Shown here: in pieces, positions 1 through 6,151 of the stretch | Layout: every line of letters starts with the position of its first letter | Numbering within the stretch: the stretch's first letter is position 1 | Assembly: GCA_946480655.1 (NCBI GenBank) | Contig: CAMLKN010000083.1 | Span: 1-9,055 of the forward strand | Direction: 5' to 3' | DNA: 9,055 nucleotides | Source: an uncultured Devosia sp. | GTDB lineage: Bacteria; Pseudomonadota; Alphaproteobacteria; Rhizobiales; Devosiaceae | The notes under the pieces: generated by a model | What the model was told of the DNA's origin: nothing | What the model saw: only the letters and a program-made list of their open reading frames with translations | The model's database searches: none | Made by a program: the position numbers and the translations under genes

Positions 1-656
1 CGCGCCAGCTTTCGGGCGGCCAGCGCCAGCGCGTCGCCATGGGCCGCGCCATCGTGCGCAACCCGCAGGTCTTCCTGTTCGACGAGCCGCTCTCCAACCT
101 CGATGCCAAGCTGCGCGTCGTCATGCGCGGCGAGATCAAGGCGCTGCACCAGCGGCTCGGGGTCACCACCGTATACGTCACCCATGACCAGGTTGAAGCC
201 ATGACCATGGCCGACCGCATCGTGGTGATGAATGGCGGCAAGGTCGAGCAGATCGGCGCACCGCTCGATCTCTATGACCGGCCGGCAAACCTGTTCGTGG
301 CCGGGTTCATCGGCTCGCCATCCATGAACTTCATCCAGGGGACGATCACCGGCGACGGCTTCGTTGCCGGTGACGTGATCCTGCCGCTGGCCGAAACCGG
401 CATGGTCGGCACCCGGGCAACCTATGGAATCCGACCCGAGCACTTCGCGCTCACCGAGAGCGGGTTGCCGGCAACGGTAACGCTGATCGAACCGATGGGG
501 TCGGAAACACAGGTCACCATGGTGCTGGGCGGTCATGCCGTCATTGGCGTGTTCCGGGAGCGCCTCGCGGTGCGGCCGGGCGAGACCATCCATGTCCGAC
601 CCGAACCCAATGCCATCCATCTCTTCCATGCCGAAACAGGCGCCCGGATCAACTGA
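1..656 (+). CDS. Sugar ABC transporter ATP-binding protein (UgpC/MalK type), 5'-truncated by window edge
   Basis: This is the C-terminal 217 residues of a cytoplasmic ATPase that powers a carbohydrate (CUT1-type) ABC importer. The gene runs in from the left edge: the open frame begins at base 3 with the signature motif [14 protein letters not shown], so Walker A and the Q-loop lie outside the window. Visible next are Walker B with the D-loop ([16 protein letters not shown]), then the H-loop ([17 protein letters not shown]). After these comes the regulatory TOBE-type extension, with [10 protein letters not shown] and YGIRPEHF, which is typical of the UgpC/MsmX/MalK group. Family members are usually about 350-370 residues, so roughly 140 are missing. 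The ATG at 39 is internal to the signature motif and is not a start. The stop overlaps the next ATG by one base (TGATG), implying translational coupling. The substrate cannot be read from the ATPase; sugars or glycerol-3-phosphate are typical for the family. Confidence 0.95.
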   Translation, partial: RQLSGGQRQRVAMGRAIVRNPQVFLFDEPLSNLDAKLRVVMRGEIKALHQRLGVTTVYVTHDQVEAMTMADRIVVMNGGKVEQIGAPLDLYDRPANLFVAGFIGSPSMNFIQGTITGDGFVAGDVILPLAETGMVGTRATYGIRPEHFALTESGLPATVTLIEPMGSETQVTMVLGGHAVIGVFRERLAVRPGETIHVRPEPNAIHLFHAETGARIN

Positions 657-1330
657 TGTATCCCGAGACCAAGCTCTACAAGTCCCTCACCACCGGCGAA
701 TTCCCCATCATCGTGTCGCTGGCGCGTCACGACCTGGACCTGGCCAAAGCTGCGCTCGATGGCGGCGCATATGCGCTCAAGACCCATCTCAACGCCTATC
801 ATCGCGCCACCGGCGCGACCTTCGGCAGCTTTTCCGACGAGCGCCCATTCTTCGAGGCACTGTCCCGGCTAGGATGCCCCCTGCTGGTCATGGCGGGCCA
901 GGAAACAGTGCCCACCGCCGAGGAAATGGACGCCCTCGCTGACCTTGGCTTTGAAGGCTTCAATGTCTATGTCGACCACATGCAGCCGCACCTTCTGGCT
1001 TCGCGCCTTCGACCGATGCCGGCGCTCTCCTCGACCAGCACGCCGCAGGACGTGAAGGAGATCGCTTCCCTGCCCGGCTGCATTGTGGAAGCCTCGATCA
1101 TGCCCTTCGAGCGATACCGCACCGCCATGACCGATGGGGACCTCGCACGCTATGCGGCAGTGGTCGACGCCATAGACGTGCCGGTTATTGTTCCCAGTCA
1201 GCTCGCGCTGACGCCGCAGGATGTGAAGTGCTTGCGTGAAGTGGGGGTTGCCGCGCCGCTGATGGGAGCCATTGTCACCGGCGACACGCCGCGATCCATG
1301 CATCAATCTGTAAGGCAATTTGCCCAATGA
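656..1330 (+). CDS. Putative TIM-barrel (ribulose-phosphate-binding-type) protein coupled to sugar ABC operon
   Basis: This is a 224-residue soluble protein that I do not recognise by name. The pattern of alternating short hydrophobic strands and helices fits an eight-stranded TIM barrel. Strand-like segments lie near residues 18-26 (IIVSLARHD), 39-46 (AYALKTHLN), 74-83, 99-109, 121-130, 142-150, 175-183 and 201-210. The last two, ending in PSQLALTPQDV and PLMGAIVTGD, resemble the phosphate-gripping end of ribulose-phosphate-binding barrels such as N-acetylmannosamine-6-phosphate epimerase (NanE), but overall identity to NanE looks low. Lys42 in ALKTH and Glu145 in VEASIMP are candidate active-site residues. 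The ATG overlaps the ABC ATPase stop by one base with no clear Shine-Dalgarno, so translation probably depends on coupling. The context suggests a sugar-phosphate isomerase, epimerase or aldolase acting on the imported substrate. The gene call is firm; the fold and role are inference. Confidence 0.85.
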   Translation: MYPETKLYKSLTTGEFPIIVSLARHDLDLAKAALDGGAYALKTHLNAYHRATGATFGSFSDERPFFEALSRLGCPLLVMAGQETVPTAEEMDALADLGFEGFNVYVDHMQPHLLASRLRPMPALSSTSTPQDVKEIASLPGCIVEASIMPFERYRTAMTDGDLARYAAVVDAIDVPVIVPSQLALTPQDVKCLREVGVAAPLMGAIVTGDTPRSMHQSVRQFAQ

Positions 1331-1690
1331 TACCGCTCCCCCCCAACACCCAGGCAGCAGGCGCCCATGCCAACAGGCAGTCAGCAATCGATTGACATCA
1401 AGTGGTCAGGCGGCCCCGCCCCAGGGCCACCAGTCTTTGACATTAGACTTGTCACTGGCCGAGCAAAAACCAGATGCTCGGTTTGTCGTGGGACCCGAGT
1501 TTGGACTACCGGGCTGCGGTATTTTCCGGGGGTAGCGACTCGGGATCCGGCCGGGTCGAGCCCACCAACTCGAAGACACGTATGCCATATCGGAACCGGC
1601 TCGGCATCGTTCACTGAGGGCTCGCGGAGGCCTTATGGCGCTGCAGAGTGCTCCAATCTGACGCGTGACTCCTTTCGCGGGGATGGCAGC
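1331..1690. other. Convergent intergenic region, no supported gene
   Basis: These 360 bases lie between the stops of the TIM-barrel gene (+) and the LOV gene (-). Open frames exist on both strands, but their translations look like noise: proline/arginine-rich, no recognisable motif and no good ribosome binding site. The stretch contains a small GGCG-GCCC-CGCC hairpin at 1409-1420, two TTGACAT words at 1392 and 1437, and a cluster of inverted repeats at 1459-1544 listed separately. As a convergent gap it would be expected to hold terminators, yet no classic GC stem followed by a long T run is present. Confidence 0.6.
1459..1544. repeat. Nested and alternating inverted repeats (CCGAG/CTCGG), possible terminator or structured RNA
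   Basis: A 7-bp perfect stem CCGAGCA/TGCTCGG (1459-1465 with 1475-1481, 9-base loop) is followed by TTTGT. Next to it is a nested structure. The outer stem CCCGAGT/ACTCGGG pairs 1494-1500 with 1538-1544, an inner stem CTACC/GGTAG pairs 1506-1510 with 1531-1535, and a small apical CGG/CCG stem with a TATTTT loop sits at 1517-1528. Because CCGAG occurs at 1459 and 1495 and CTCGG at 1477 and 1539, alternative pairings are possible. It may act as a bidirectional terminator for the convergent genes or as a structured 3' region. The pairings are seen in the sequence; the function is unknown. Confidence 0.45.
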
Positions 1691-2149
1691 TCACTCGATA
1701 ACCTGTTTCTCCTCGGCCGCCAGTCCAAGAGCAATGGAGTGAAGTCGATCTTGAAGAAGCCGCATCTGGGTGATGTCACTCTGGAGGCCAATATAGTGAG
1801 TTATCCTACCGGAAGGGTCGGCCACGGGTTCCAGAGAAAGTCGATTCCAGAAGGAGGTGCCGTTCTTGCGGTAGTTGAGCACGTCGATGAGAAGAGATTC
1901 GCCATTCTCGATTGCCGCCCTCATCCGCGCCACTGAGTCCGGGCTCGTGTGGGGACCTTGGAGGAAGCGACAGTTCCGTCCGATGACGTCCTTGCGCTCA
2001 TAGCCGGTCATTTTTTCGAAGCCCTTGTTCACGTAGACAAGCGGAGCACCGGGGGTTCGCACATCCGATAGCGTCAGAGCCTGGCTCGAGGGATCAAGCT
2101 TCGGGTCGTGAATTTTATGTTCGACAAGAGCATGTTTGATTAGCGTCAT
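1691..2149 (-). CDS. Short LOV-domain blue-light photoreceptor (stand-alone, no effector)
   Basis: This is a 152-residue single-domain PAS/LOV protein that should bind FMN and form a cysteinyl-flavin adduct under blue light. The hallmark GRNCRFLQG lies at residues 58-66 with the photoactive Cys60. Flavin-contact residues match plant LOV2: Asn92 in NYRKNG, Asn102 in FWN and Gln123 in IGLQSD. The core begins about residue 24 (ALTLSD, then VYVNKGFEKMTGY). After the core, residues 125-152 form a probable helix (ITQMRLLQDRLHSIALGLAAEE) that could dimerise, as in other short LOV proteins. There is no kinase, HTH or GGDEF effector, so it probably acts through a protein partner. Start choice is uncertain. 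I use ATG at 2149, with GGGG four bases upstream. ATG at 2182 has GGGG six bases upstream and adds 11 residues, and ATG at 2227 adds 26. Its GC (52-57% in sampled 60-base lines) is lower than its neighbours. It diverges from the AI-2E gene. Confidence 0.88.
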   Translation of the reverse strand: MTLIKHALVEHKIHDPKLDPSSQALTLSDVRTPGAPLVYVNKGFEKMTGYERKDVIGRNCRFLQGPHTSPDSVARMRAAIENGESLLIDVLNYRKNGTSFWNRLSLEPVADPSGRITHYIGLQSDITQMRLLQDRLHSIALGLAAEEKQVIE

Positions 2150-2353
2150 CGTTCCCCGAGAATTTGATGCACTCACAAACATAGTCCGCCCCGACCGAGA
2201 CAGCAAACCGCCCGTGCGCTCCAACATGGAGTGCGCTCCGGATCAGCCGTGCGCCAAGTGCCGCACTGCCTTTCTTCGGGACAAGATTGAACCAAAAGAC
2301 CCGCCGAAGCTTTAGTGGCAGAGCGTCGGCCGTTCGGCTGAGCGAGGGCGTCC
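2150..2353. promoter_or_regulatory. Divergent intergenic region between LOV and AI-2E-family genes
   Basis: This 204-base gap separates two divergently transcribed genes (133 or 171 bases if the LOV gene starts further upstream), so it should contain both promoters. I could not identify a convincing -35/-10 pair on either strand, nor a complete general-stress (GGAAC-N16/17-CGTT) promoter. The single GGAAC on the minus strand (2151-2155) abuts the LOV start and has no partner. Assigning it as a shared regulatory region rests on the gene arrangement only. Confidence 0.5.
2326..2348 (+). promoter_or_regulatory. Leader hairpin and ribosome binding site of the AI-2E-family gene
   Basis: A six-pair hairpin with a GTTC tetraloop (2326-2341, stem core GGCC/GGCT including one G-U pair) ends two bases before the Shine-Dalgarno GAGGG (2344-2348). 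That site is followed five bases later by ATG 2354, which decides the start. The hairpin could affect ribosome access, but no alternative pairing with the SD itself is evident. Confidence 0.4.
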
Positions 2354-4573
2354 ATGCTGAATCGTCGCGTCTCCATTTCTGGCCGCAGGTCCATTTTTCC
2401 GCTGGAAGCGATAGGCTCCTTCGCCCTCGTGGCGGCGCTGCTTTATTTCGGCGCGGGCATCATCGTCCCCCTGGTCCTCGCGATCCTTCTTGCCTTCGCG
2501 CTCACGCCGCTTGTGACCTGGCTCAACCGACGGCTGCACCTGTCCGATACCTTTGCGGTGATCCTGAGCGTGGTGGCTGCGGTCCTTGTCCTGGCCACGC
2601 TTGCCTCCGTGGCGGGCCTGCAATTGGCCCGGCTGGCACAGGAACTGCCGCGCTACCAGGAAGTGGTGCTGGCCAAGCTCGAGACCGTGCAGGAACAGTT
2701 CGGGGGCAGCGCCATCCTGGACCGGCTCAATGCCACGATAGAAGCGTTCGGCGAGCGGATGAACGTCGACGCAGTCGAAGATGGGGCGGCCGGCCGCCCG
2801 GTCCCCGTCGTGATCTCGAACGAAGCCGCGCCGCTCGGCCTGCTGACGTCGGTGCTCGGGTCCATCATCGGGCCGGTGGCGACAGTGGCCATCGTGACCG
2901 TCTTCCTGATCTTCCTGCTGCTCGGCCGTGCGGACCTGCTTGACCGGTTCATCCGGCTCGTCGGTTCGCGTGACTATGCCCGCGCCAACATCGCCCTGGC
3001 CGATGCCAGCACGCGGGTGGGGCGTTACCTTCTGGTGCAGCTGGCGGTCAACTGCACCTACGGGCTGATCTTCGGCCTGGGCCTGTGGCTGATCGGCGTG
3101 CCAAGCGCGGTCCTCTGGGGACTGCTGATCGTGGTCTTCCGCTATATTCCGTTCATCGGCGCCCTGATCATCGCAATCGTCCCCTTCGCCCTGGCCTTTG
3201 CCGTGGACCCGGGGTGGAACATGCTGATCCTGAGCGTTGGGCTCTTTCTGGTGCTCGACCTGACGACCGCCAATGTCGTCGAACCCCGGCTCTATGGGTC
3301 CAGCACCGGCGTCTCGCCGATCGCCATCCTGCTCTCGGCCATGTTCTGGGCTACGCTTTGGGGGCCGATCGGTTTGATCCTGGCGACGCCGATGACGGTC
3401 TGCCTCGTCGTGATCGGCCGTCACCTGCCCCAGCTTCAGTTCCTGGAGACCCTCCTGGGGAGCGAGCCGGTCCTGCTCCCCCAGGAACAGCTCTATCAGC
3501 GCCTTCTCAAGGGCGACACGCAGGGCGCGGTGGATATCGTGGAGGAGTTCCTGCTCGAACACGACAAGCTTGCCCTGGTGGAGGACGTGGCCTTGCCCGC
3601 CCTGCGCCTGGCCACCATCGAGCTGACCGACCGGCCCGAAGCGCTGGAACAGCGTCGGCAGCTGATGACGTCGCTCGAAATGGTGTTCGAGGAACTGGGG
3701 GACATGGAGGCACCCGAAGGGCCGGCCGTGCTTCTTGTCGGCGGGCGGACGGAGTTCGATGCAGCGGCGGCAAGGCTCGTTGCCCTGCTCCTCGCGGACG
3801 AAGGCGTGCCGGCGCGCATATTGCCCCCTCTGGCCATCCACCCCGAGGCCATTGGCAAGCTCGCCCTGGGCGATGTGGTCAGTGTTGGGATGGTGTTTCT
3901 GGGCTCCGACATCAGGGCGCATGCACGCTATGTGTCGCGGCGACTGCGTCGGCAGCACAGTGACCTGCCGCTTCTGGCCTGTGCCTTCGGCGAACCAGTG
4001 GACGGGGAGAGTGCCGAGAGGCTTCACCTGCAGGCCATCCATCGCAATGCTGCCGAGGCGGTCCGAAGCCTGGCAGAGACCTGGCAGCAGCAGCATCTTT
4101 CGCGCGCGGCGCCCAAACGGAAACGCTCCAAGCGTGAAGACGCCTTGCTGACGGCAGAGCTGACGGAGATCGCCGGCGAATTCGGCGTGCCGGTGGCAAA
4201 GATCAACCTGCTCGATGACGAGCGCCATCTTGCCGAGGAGGATGCCCACCAGTTGACCGAGCTTGTCGCCGGTTCGGGGGAGCCTGTGATCCTCTCAGCG
4301 GGGATGGAAGACGAGCGCTTGCGGCGCAACGCCTATCTGCAGGCCAATGGCATTCAGTTCTATGTCGCCGTGCCCCTCACCCTGTCTTCGGGTGAAACGG
4401 TCGGAGCGCTTGCTCTGCTTGGCTATGAAAAGCAGGAGCTGCCGCCCGAAGTCCTGGACCGGCTGCAGGAGCGCGCCCGGGACCTGGTTCGGCGTTTTGG
4501 GGACGTGGTGCCCCAGTCCGCGACGGCCGGGTCCTTGCCTGGCGCCGCAAGCGGAAAGGTCATCCGGACATGA
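2354..4573 (+). CDS. AI-2E family membrane protein with long cytoplasmic Rossmann-like + GAF-like tail
   Basis: This 739-residue inner-membrane protein falls in two parts. Residues 15-355 are a typical AI-2E/UPF0118 permease region. A paired hydrophobic segment at about 20-57 comes first, then one at 65-90, a soluble loop rich in charged residues (95-160), and a segment at 165-192. Further spans lie around 225-248, 252-283, 287-305 and 318-355. The conserved stretch EPRLYGSSTGVSPIAILLS and the following GPIGLILATP are characteristic of the family. Members are usually 340-400 residues, so about 380 extra residues follow. These comprise a helical linker (360-450) and an alpha/beta segment (456-575; PAVLLVGGRTEFDAAAARLV, then VGMVFLGSD) resembling a B12-binding/Rossmann fold without a DxHxxG cobalamin motif. 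A charged linker (580-597) and a GAF-like domain (about 598-715; FYVAVPLTLSSGETVGALAL) complete the tail. SD GAGGG supports the start. The family's transport substrate is unsettled; autoinducer-2 export is known only for some members. The tail suggests sensing or regulation. Confidence 0.93.
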   Translation: MLNRRVSISGRRSIFPLEAIGSFALVAALLYFGAGIIVPLVLAILLAFALTPLVTWLNRRLHLSDTFAVILSVVAAVLVLATLASVAGLQLARLAQELPRYQEVVLAKLETVQEQFGGSAILDRLNATIEAFGERMNVDAVEDGAAGRPVPVVISNEAAPLGLLTSVLGSIIGPVATVAIVTVFLIFLLLGRADLLDRFIRLVGSRDYARANIALADASTRVGRYLLVQLAVNCTYGLIFGLGLWLIGVPSAVLWGLLIVVFRYIPFIGALIIAIVPFALAFAVDPGWNMLILSVGLFLVLDLTTANVVEPRLYGSSTGVSPIAILLSAMFWATLWGPIGLILATPMTVCLVVIGRHLPQLQFLETLLGSEPVLLPQEQLYQRLLKGDTQGAVDIVEEFLLEHDKLALVEDVALPALRLATIELTDRPEALEQRRQLMTSLEMVFEELGDMEAPEGPAVLLVGGRTEFDAAAARLVALLLADEGVPARILPPLAIHPEAIGKLALGDVVSVGMVFLGSDIRAHARYVSRRLRRQHSDLPLLACAFGEPVDGESAERLHLQAIHRNAAEAVRSLAETWQQQHLSRAAPKRKRSKREDALLTAELTEIAGEFGVPVAKINLLDDERHLAEEDAHQLTELVAGSGEPVILSAGMEDERLRRNAYLQANGIQFYVAVPLTLSSGETVGALALLGYEKQELPPEVLDRLQERARDLVRRFGDVVPQSATAGSLPGAASGKVIRT

Positions 4574-4714
4574 CCGGCAATGCTCATTCAAACCCGCGCC
4601 GGCGATCACTTTTTGCTCATGAGACCGCAATGCCGCCTCACTTCCCCGGAAACCGGTCGCTGCATGGGCGCAAAGGTGTTAGCCCCATCAGGAACCGTCA
4701 CTGCAGGACAAGAC
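4574..4714 (+). promoter_or_regulatory. Upstream region of the kaiC-like signalling operon
   Basis: This 141-base gap precedes the kaiC-like gene. It stays open in the kaiC frame from ATG 4580, but that extension (45 residues) lacks family character. The start at 4715 has AGGA (4705-4708) six bases upstream. A weak CCGGC/GCCGG pairing near 4573-4605, followed by a CTTTTT run, could end transcription of the upstream gene. A tiny CCGG-AAA-CCGG palindrome sits at 4646-4656. No clear promoter motif was found. Confidence 0.4.
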
Positions 4715-6151
4715 ATGGCCAAGCGTAAGACTGCCAAGCTGATTTCTACCGGCATTGCCGGGCTGGACGAAATCCTCAGGGGCGGCCTGCCGGCGTCCAA
4801 CCTCTACATGCTGCAGGGCGCCCCGGGTGCGGGCAAGACCACCGCGGCTTTGCAGTTCCTCAGGGCCGGCGTGGAAGCGGGCGAGCGCTGCATCTATGTC
4901 AGTCTCTCCCAGACAGCGGCAGAACTCGAATCCATCGCCAACTCACATGGCTGGACCATGGACGGCATCCGGATAGAGGAGCTGTCGGCGTCCGACGCGG
5001 TGAACGGGGCGGCCGACCAGACCATATTCCAGACAGCCGAATTGCGGCTCGACGAAACCCGCCAAGCCATCGAGCAGGCGATCGACGAGTACAAGCCCAG
5101 CCGGCTCGTCTACGACTCCCTGCTCGAAATCCGGCTGATCACCGGCGACACGCCGCGCTTCCGACGCGAACTGATTGGTTTCAAGGCCTTTCTCGCCAAG
5201 CGCAATGTCGTTGCGCTGCTGCTCGATACCCAGGATCGGCAGGGCAATAATGGCGAGGAGGTCGAAGGGATCGCTCATGGCGTGATCCGCTTTGACAAGT
5301 CGCTCGAGGACTATGGCGCGGTGCGTCGGCGTATCGAGGTGAGCAAGATGCGCGGTGTTCCCGTCGCTGACGGCTACCATGACATGGCCATCAGGGAAGG
5401 CGAGGGCGTGGTGGTGTTTCCACGCATCGTGGCCGGCGCCCCAGTCGAAAAGACCAAGCCCGAACTGATAAAGTCGGGGGTTGCGACGCTTGACGAGATG
5501 TTCGGGGGTGGCCAGGAGTCCGGCACGATCACCCTGGTCATCGGTCAGTCGGGCACCGGCAAATCCACCATGGCCTCGCTCTATTCCACCGCCGCGCTGG
5601 AGCGGGGCGAAAGCGTGGCCTTGTTCCTGTTCGAGGAGCGTCTGGAGACCTTCTTCCGCCGCTCCGAGGGCCTGGGCATGAACCTTAGGCCCTTCTACGA
5701 GAAGGGCCAGCTTATTATCCGCGATTTCAATCCCAACGAGATATCTCCGGGGGAGTTCGCGCAGATCGTGCAGACCATCGTCACCACGGACCATAGCCGT
5801 GTGGTGGTGATCGACAGTTTCACGGGCTATCTCAATTCGCTCCCCCATCGCGACAAGGCGGTGCGCGATATCCAGTCCCTGCTCAAATACCTGGCCCGGG
5901 CCGGAGTGCTGACGATCCTGATCGTCGCCCAGCATGGCCTCCTGGGGCATAATGTGGGGATTGATGTCGATGTCAGCTTTCTGGGCGACACAGTGCTGCT
6001 GCTGCGACTGAGCGAGCATGACGGTCGCCTCCGGCGCAACATTACCGTCGTCAAGAAACGGCACGGCCCCCATGATCTGGATGTCCACGAGCTGTTCATC
6101 GAGGGCTCCGGCGTCACCGTCGTGCCCTACAACCCGCTCCCAGACTCGTGA
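4715..6151 (+). CDS. KaiC-like double-domain RecA-fold ATPase
   Basis: This 478-residue cytoplasmic protein has two tandem KaiC/RecA-type domains, as in the cyanobacterial clock protein (519 residues). Domain CI (about 8-240) has Walker A GAPGAGKTT at 35-43 and Walker B RLVYDS at 130-135. Domain CII (about 250-472) has Walker A GQSGTGKST at 277-285, Walker B VVVIDS at 363-368 and the catalytic pair Glu307-Glu308 in FLFEER. In CI the equivalent pair is replaced by Ser65-Gln66 (YVSLSQT), so CI ATPase activity may be weak. At the clock phosphosites (DVSFLGDTV), Ser421 matches KaiC Ser431 while Thr432 is replaced by Phe422. KaiC's C-terminal KaiA-binding tail is absent: the protein ends soon after VVPYNPLPDS. 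The start at ATG 4715 is chosen from the SD AGGA and the MAKRK...STGIAGLDEIL opening. The stop overlaps the next gene (GTGA). It probably works as a signalling ATPase on the coupled kinase rather than a full oscillator. Confidence 0.93.
   Translation: MAKRKTAKLISTGIAGLDEILRGGLPASNLYMLQGAPGAGKTTAALQFLRAGVEAGERCIYVSLSQTAAELESIANSHGWTMDGIRIEELSASDAVNGAADQTIFQTAELRLDETRQAIEQAIDEYKPSRLVYDSLLEIRLITGDTPRFRRELIGFKAFLAKRNVVALLLDTQDRQGNNGEEVEGIAHGVIRFDKSLEDYGAVRRRIEVSKMRGVPVADGYHDMAIREGEGVVVFPRIVAGAPVEKTKPELIKSGVATLDEMFGGGQESGTITLVIGQSGTGKSTMASLYSTAALERGESVALFLFEERLETFFRRSEGLGMNLRPFYEKGQLIIRDFNPNEISPGEFAQIVQTIVTTDHSRVVVIDSFTGYLNSLPHRDKAVRDIQSLLKYLARAGVLTILIVAQHGLLGHNVGIDVDVSFLGDTVLLLRLSEHDGRLRRNITVVKKRHGPHDLDVHELFIEGSGVTVVPYNPLPDS

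Noticed and set aside
1392..1443. Two TTGACAT words resembling -35 promoter elements
   Set aside because: No matching -10 element lies 16-18 bases downstream of either word, and the position in a convergent spacer gives no gene to drive.
1550..1566. T-loop-like GGGTCGAGCCC suggesting a tRNA remnant or attachment site
   Set aside because: The stem is only three pairs, the loop is one base short of the TTCGA consensus, and no acceptor or anticodon arm can be built around it.
1381..1614. Minus-strand 77-codon open frame in the convergent spacer
   Set aside because: The translation is low in structure, has no family features and no convincing ribosome binding site; open frames of this length are common by chance at this GC.
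1367..1936. Long + strand open frame (189 codons) through the spacer and opposite the LOV gene
   Set aside because: Its second half is antisense to the LOV coding sequence, its first half has no recognisable motif or good SD, and the LOV frame has clear conserved residues.
2312..4249. 645-codon open frame antisense to the AI-2E-family gene
   Set aside because: It is full of Gln, His, Arg and Asp with no hydrophobic core, the typical shadow of a GC-rich coding strand.
4580..4714. Upstream extension of the KaiC-like protein from ATG 4580
   Set aside because: The 45 extra residues have no family resemblance, whereas ATG 4715 has a well-placed AGGA and opens directly into the KaiC fold.
4691..4714. 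GGAAC before kaiC as an EcfG general-stress promoter
   Set aside because: No CGTT occurs 16-17 bases downstream, and the element would overlap the SD and start codon.
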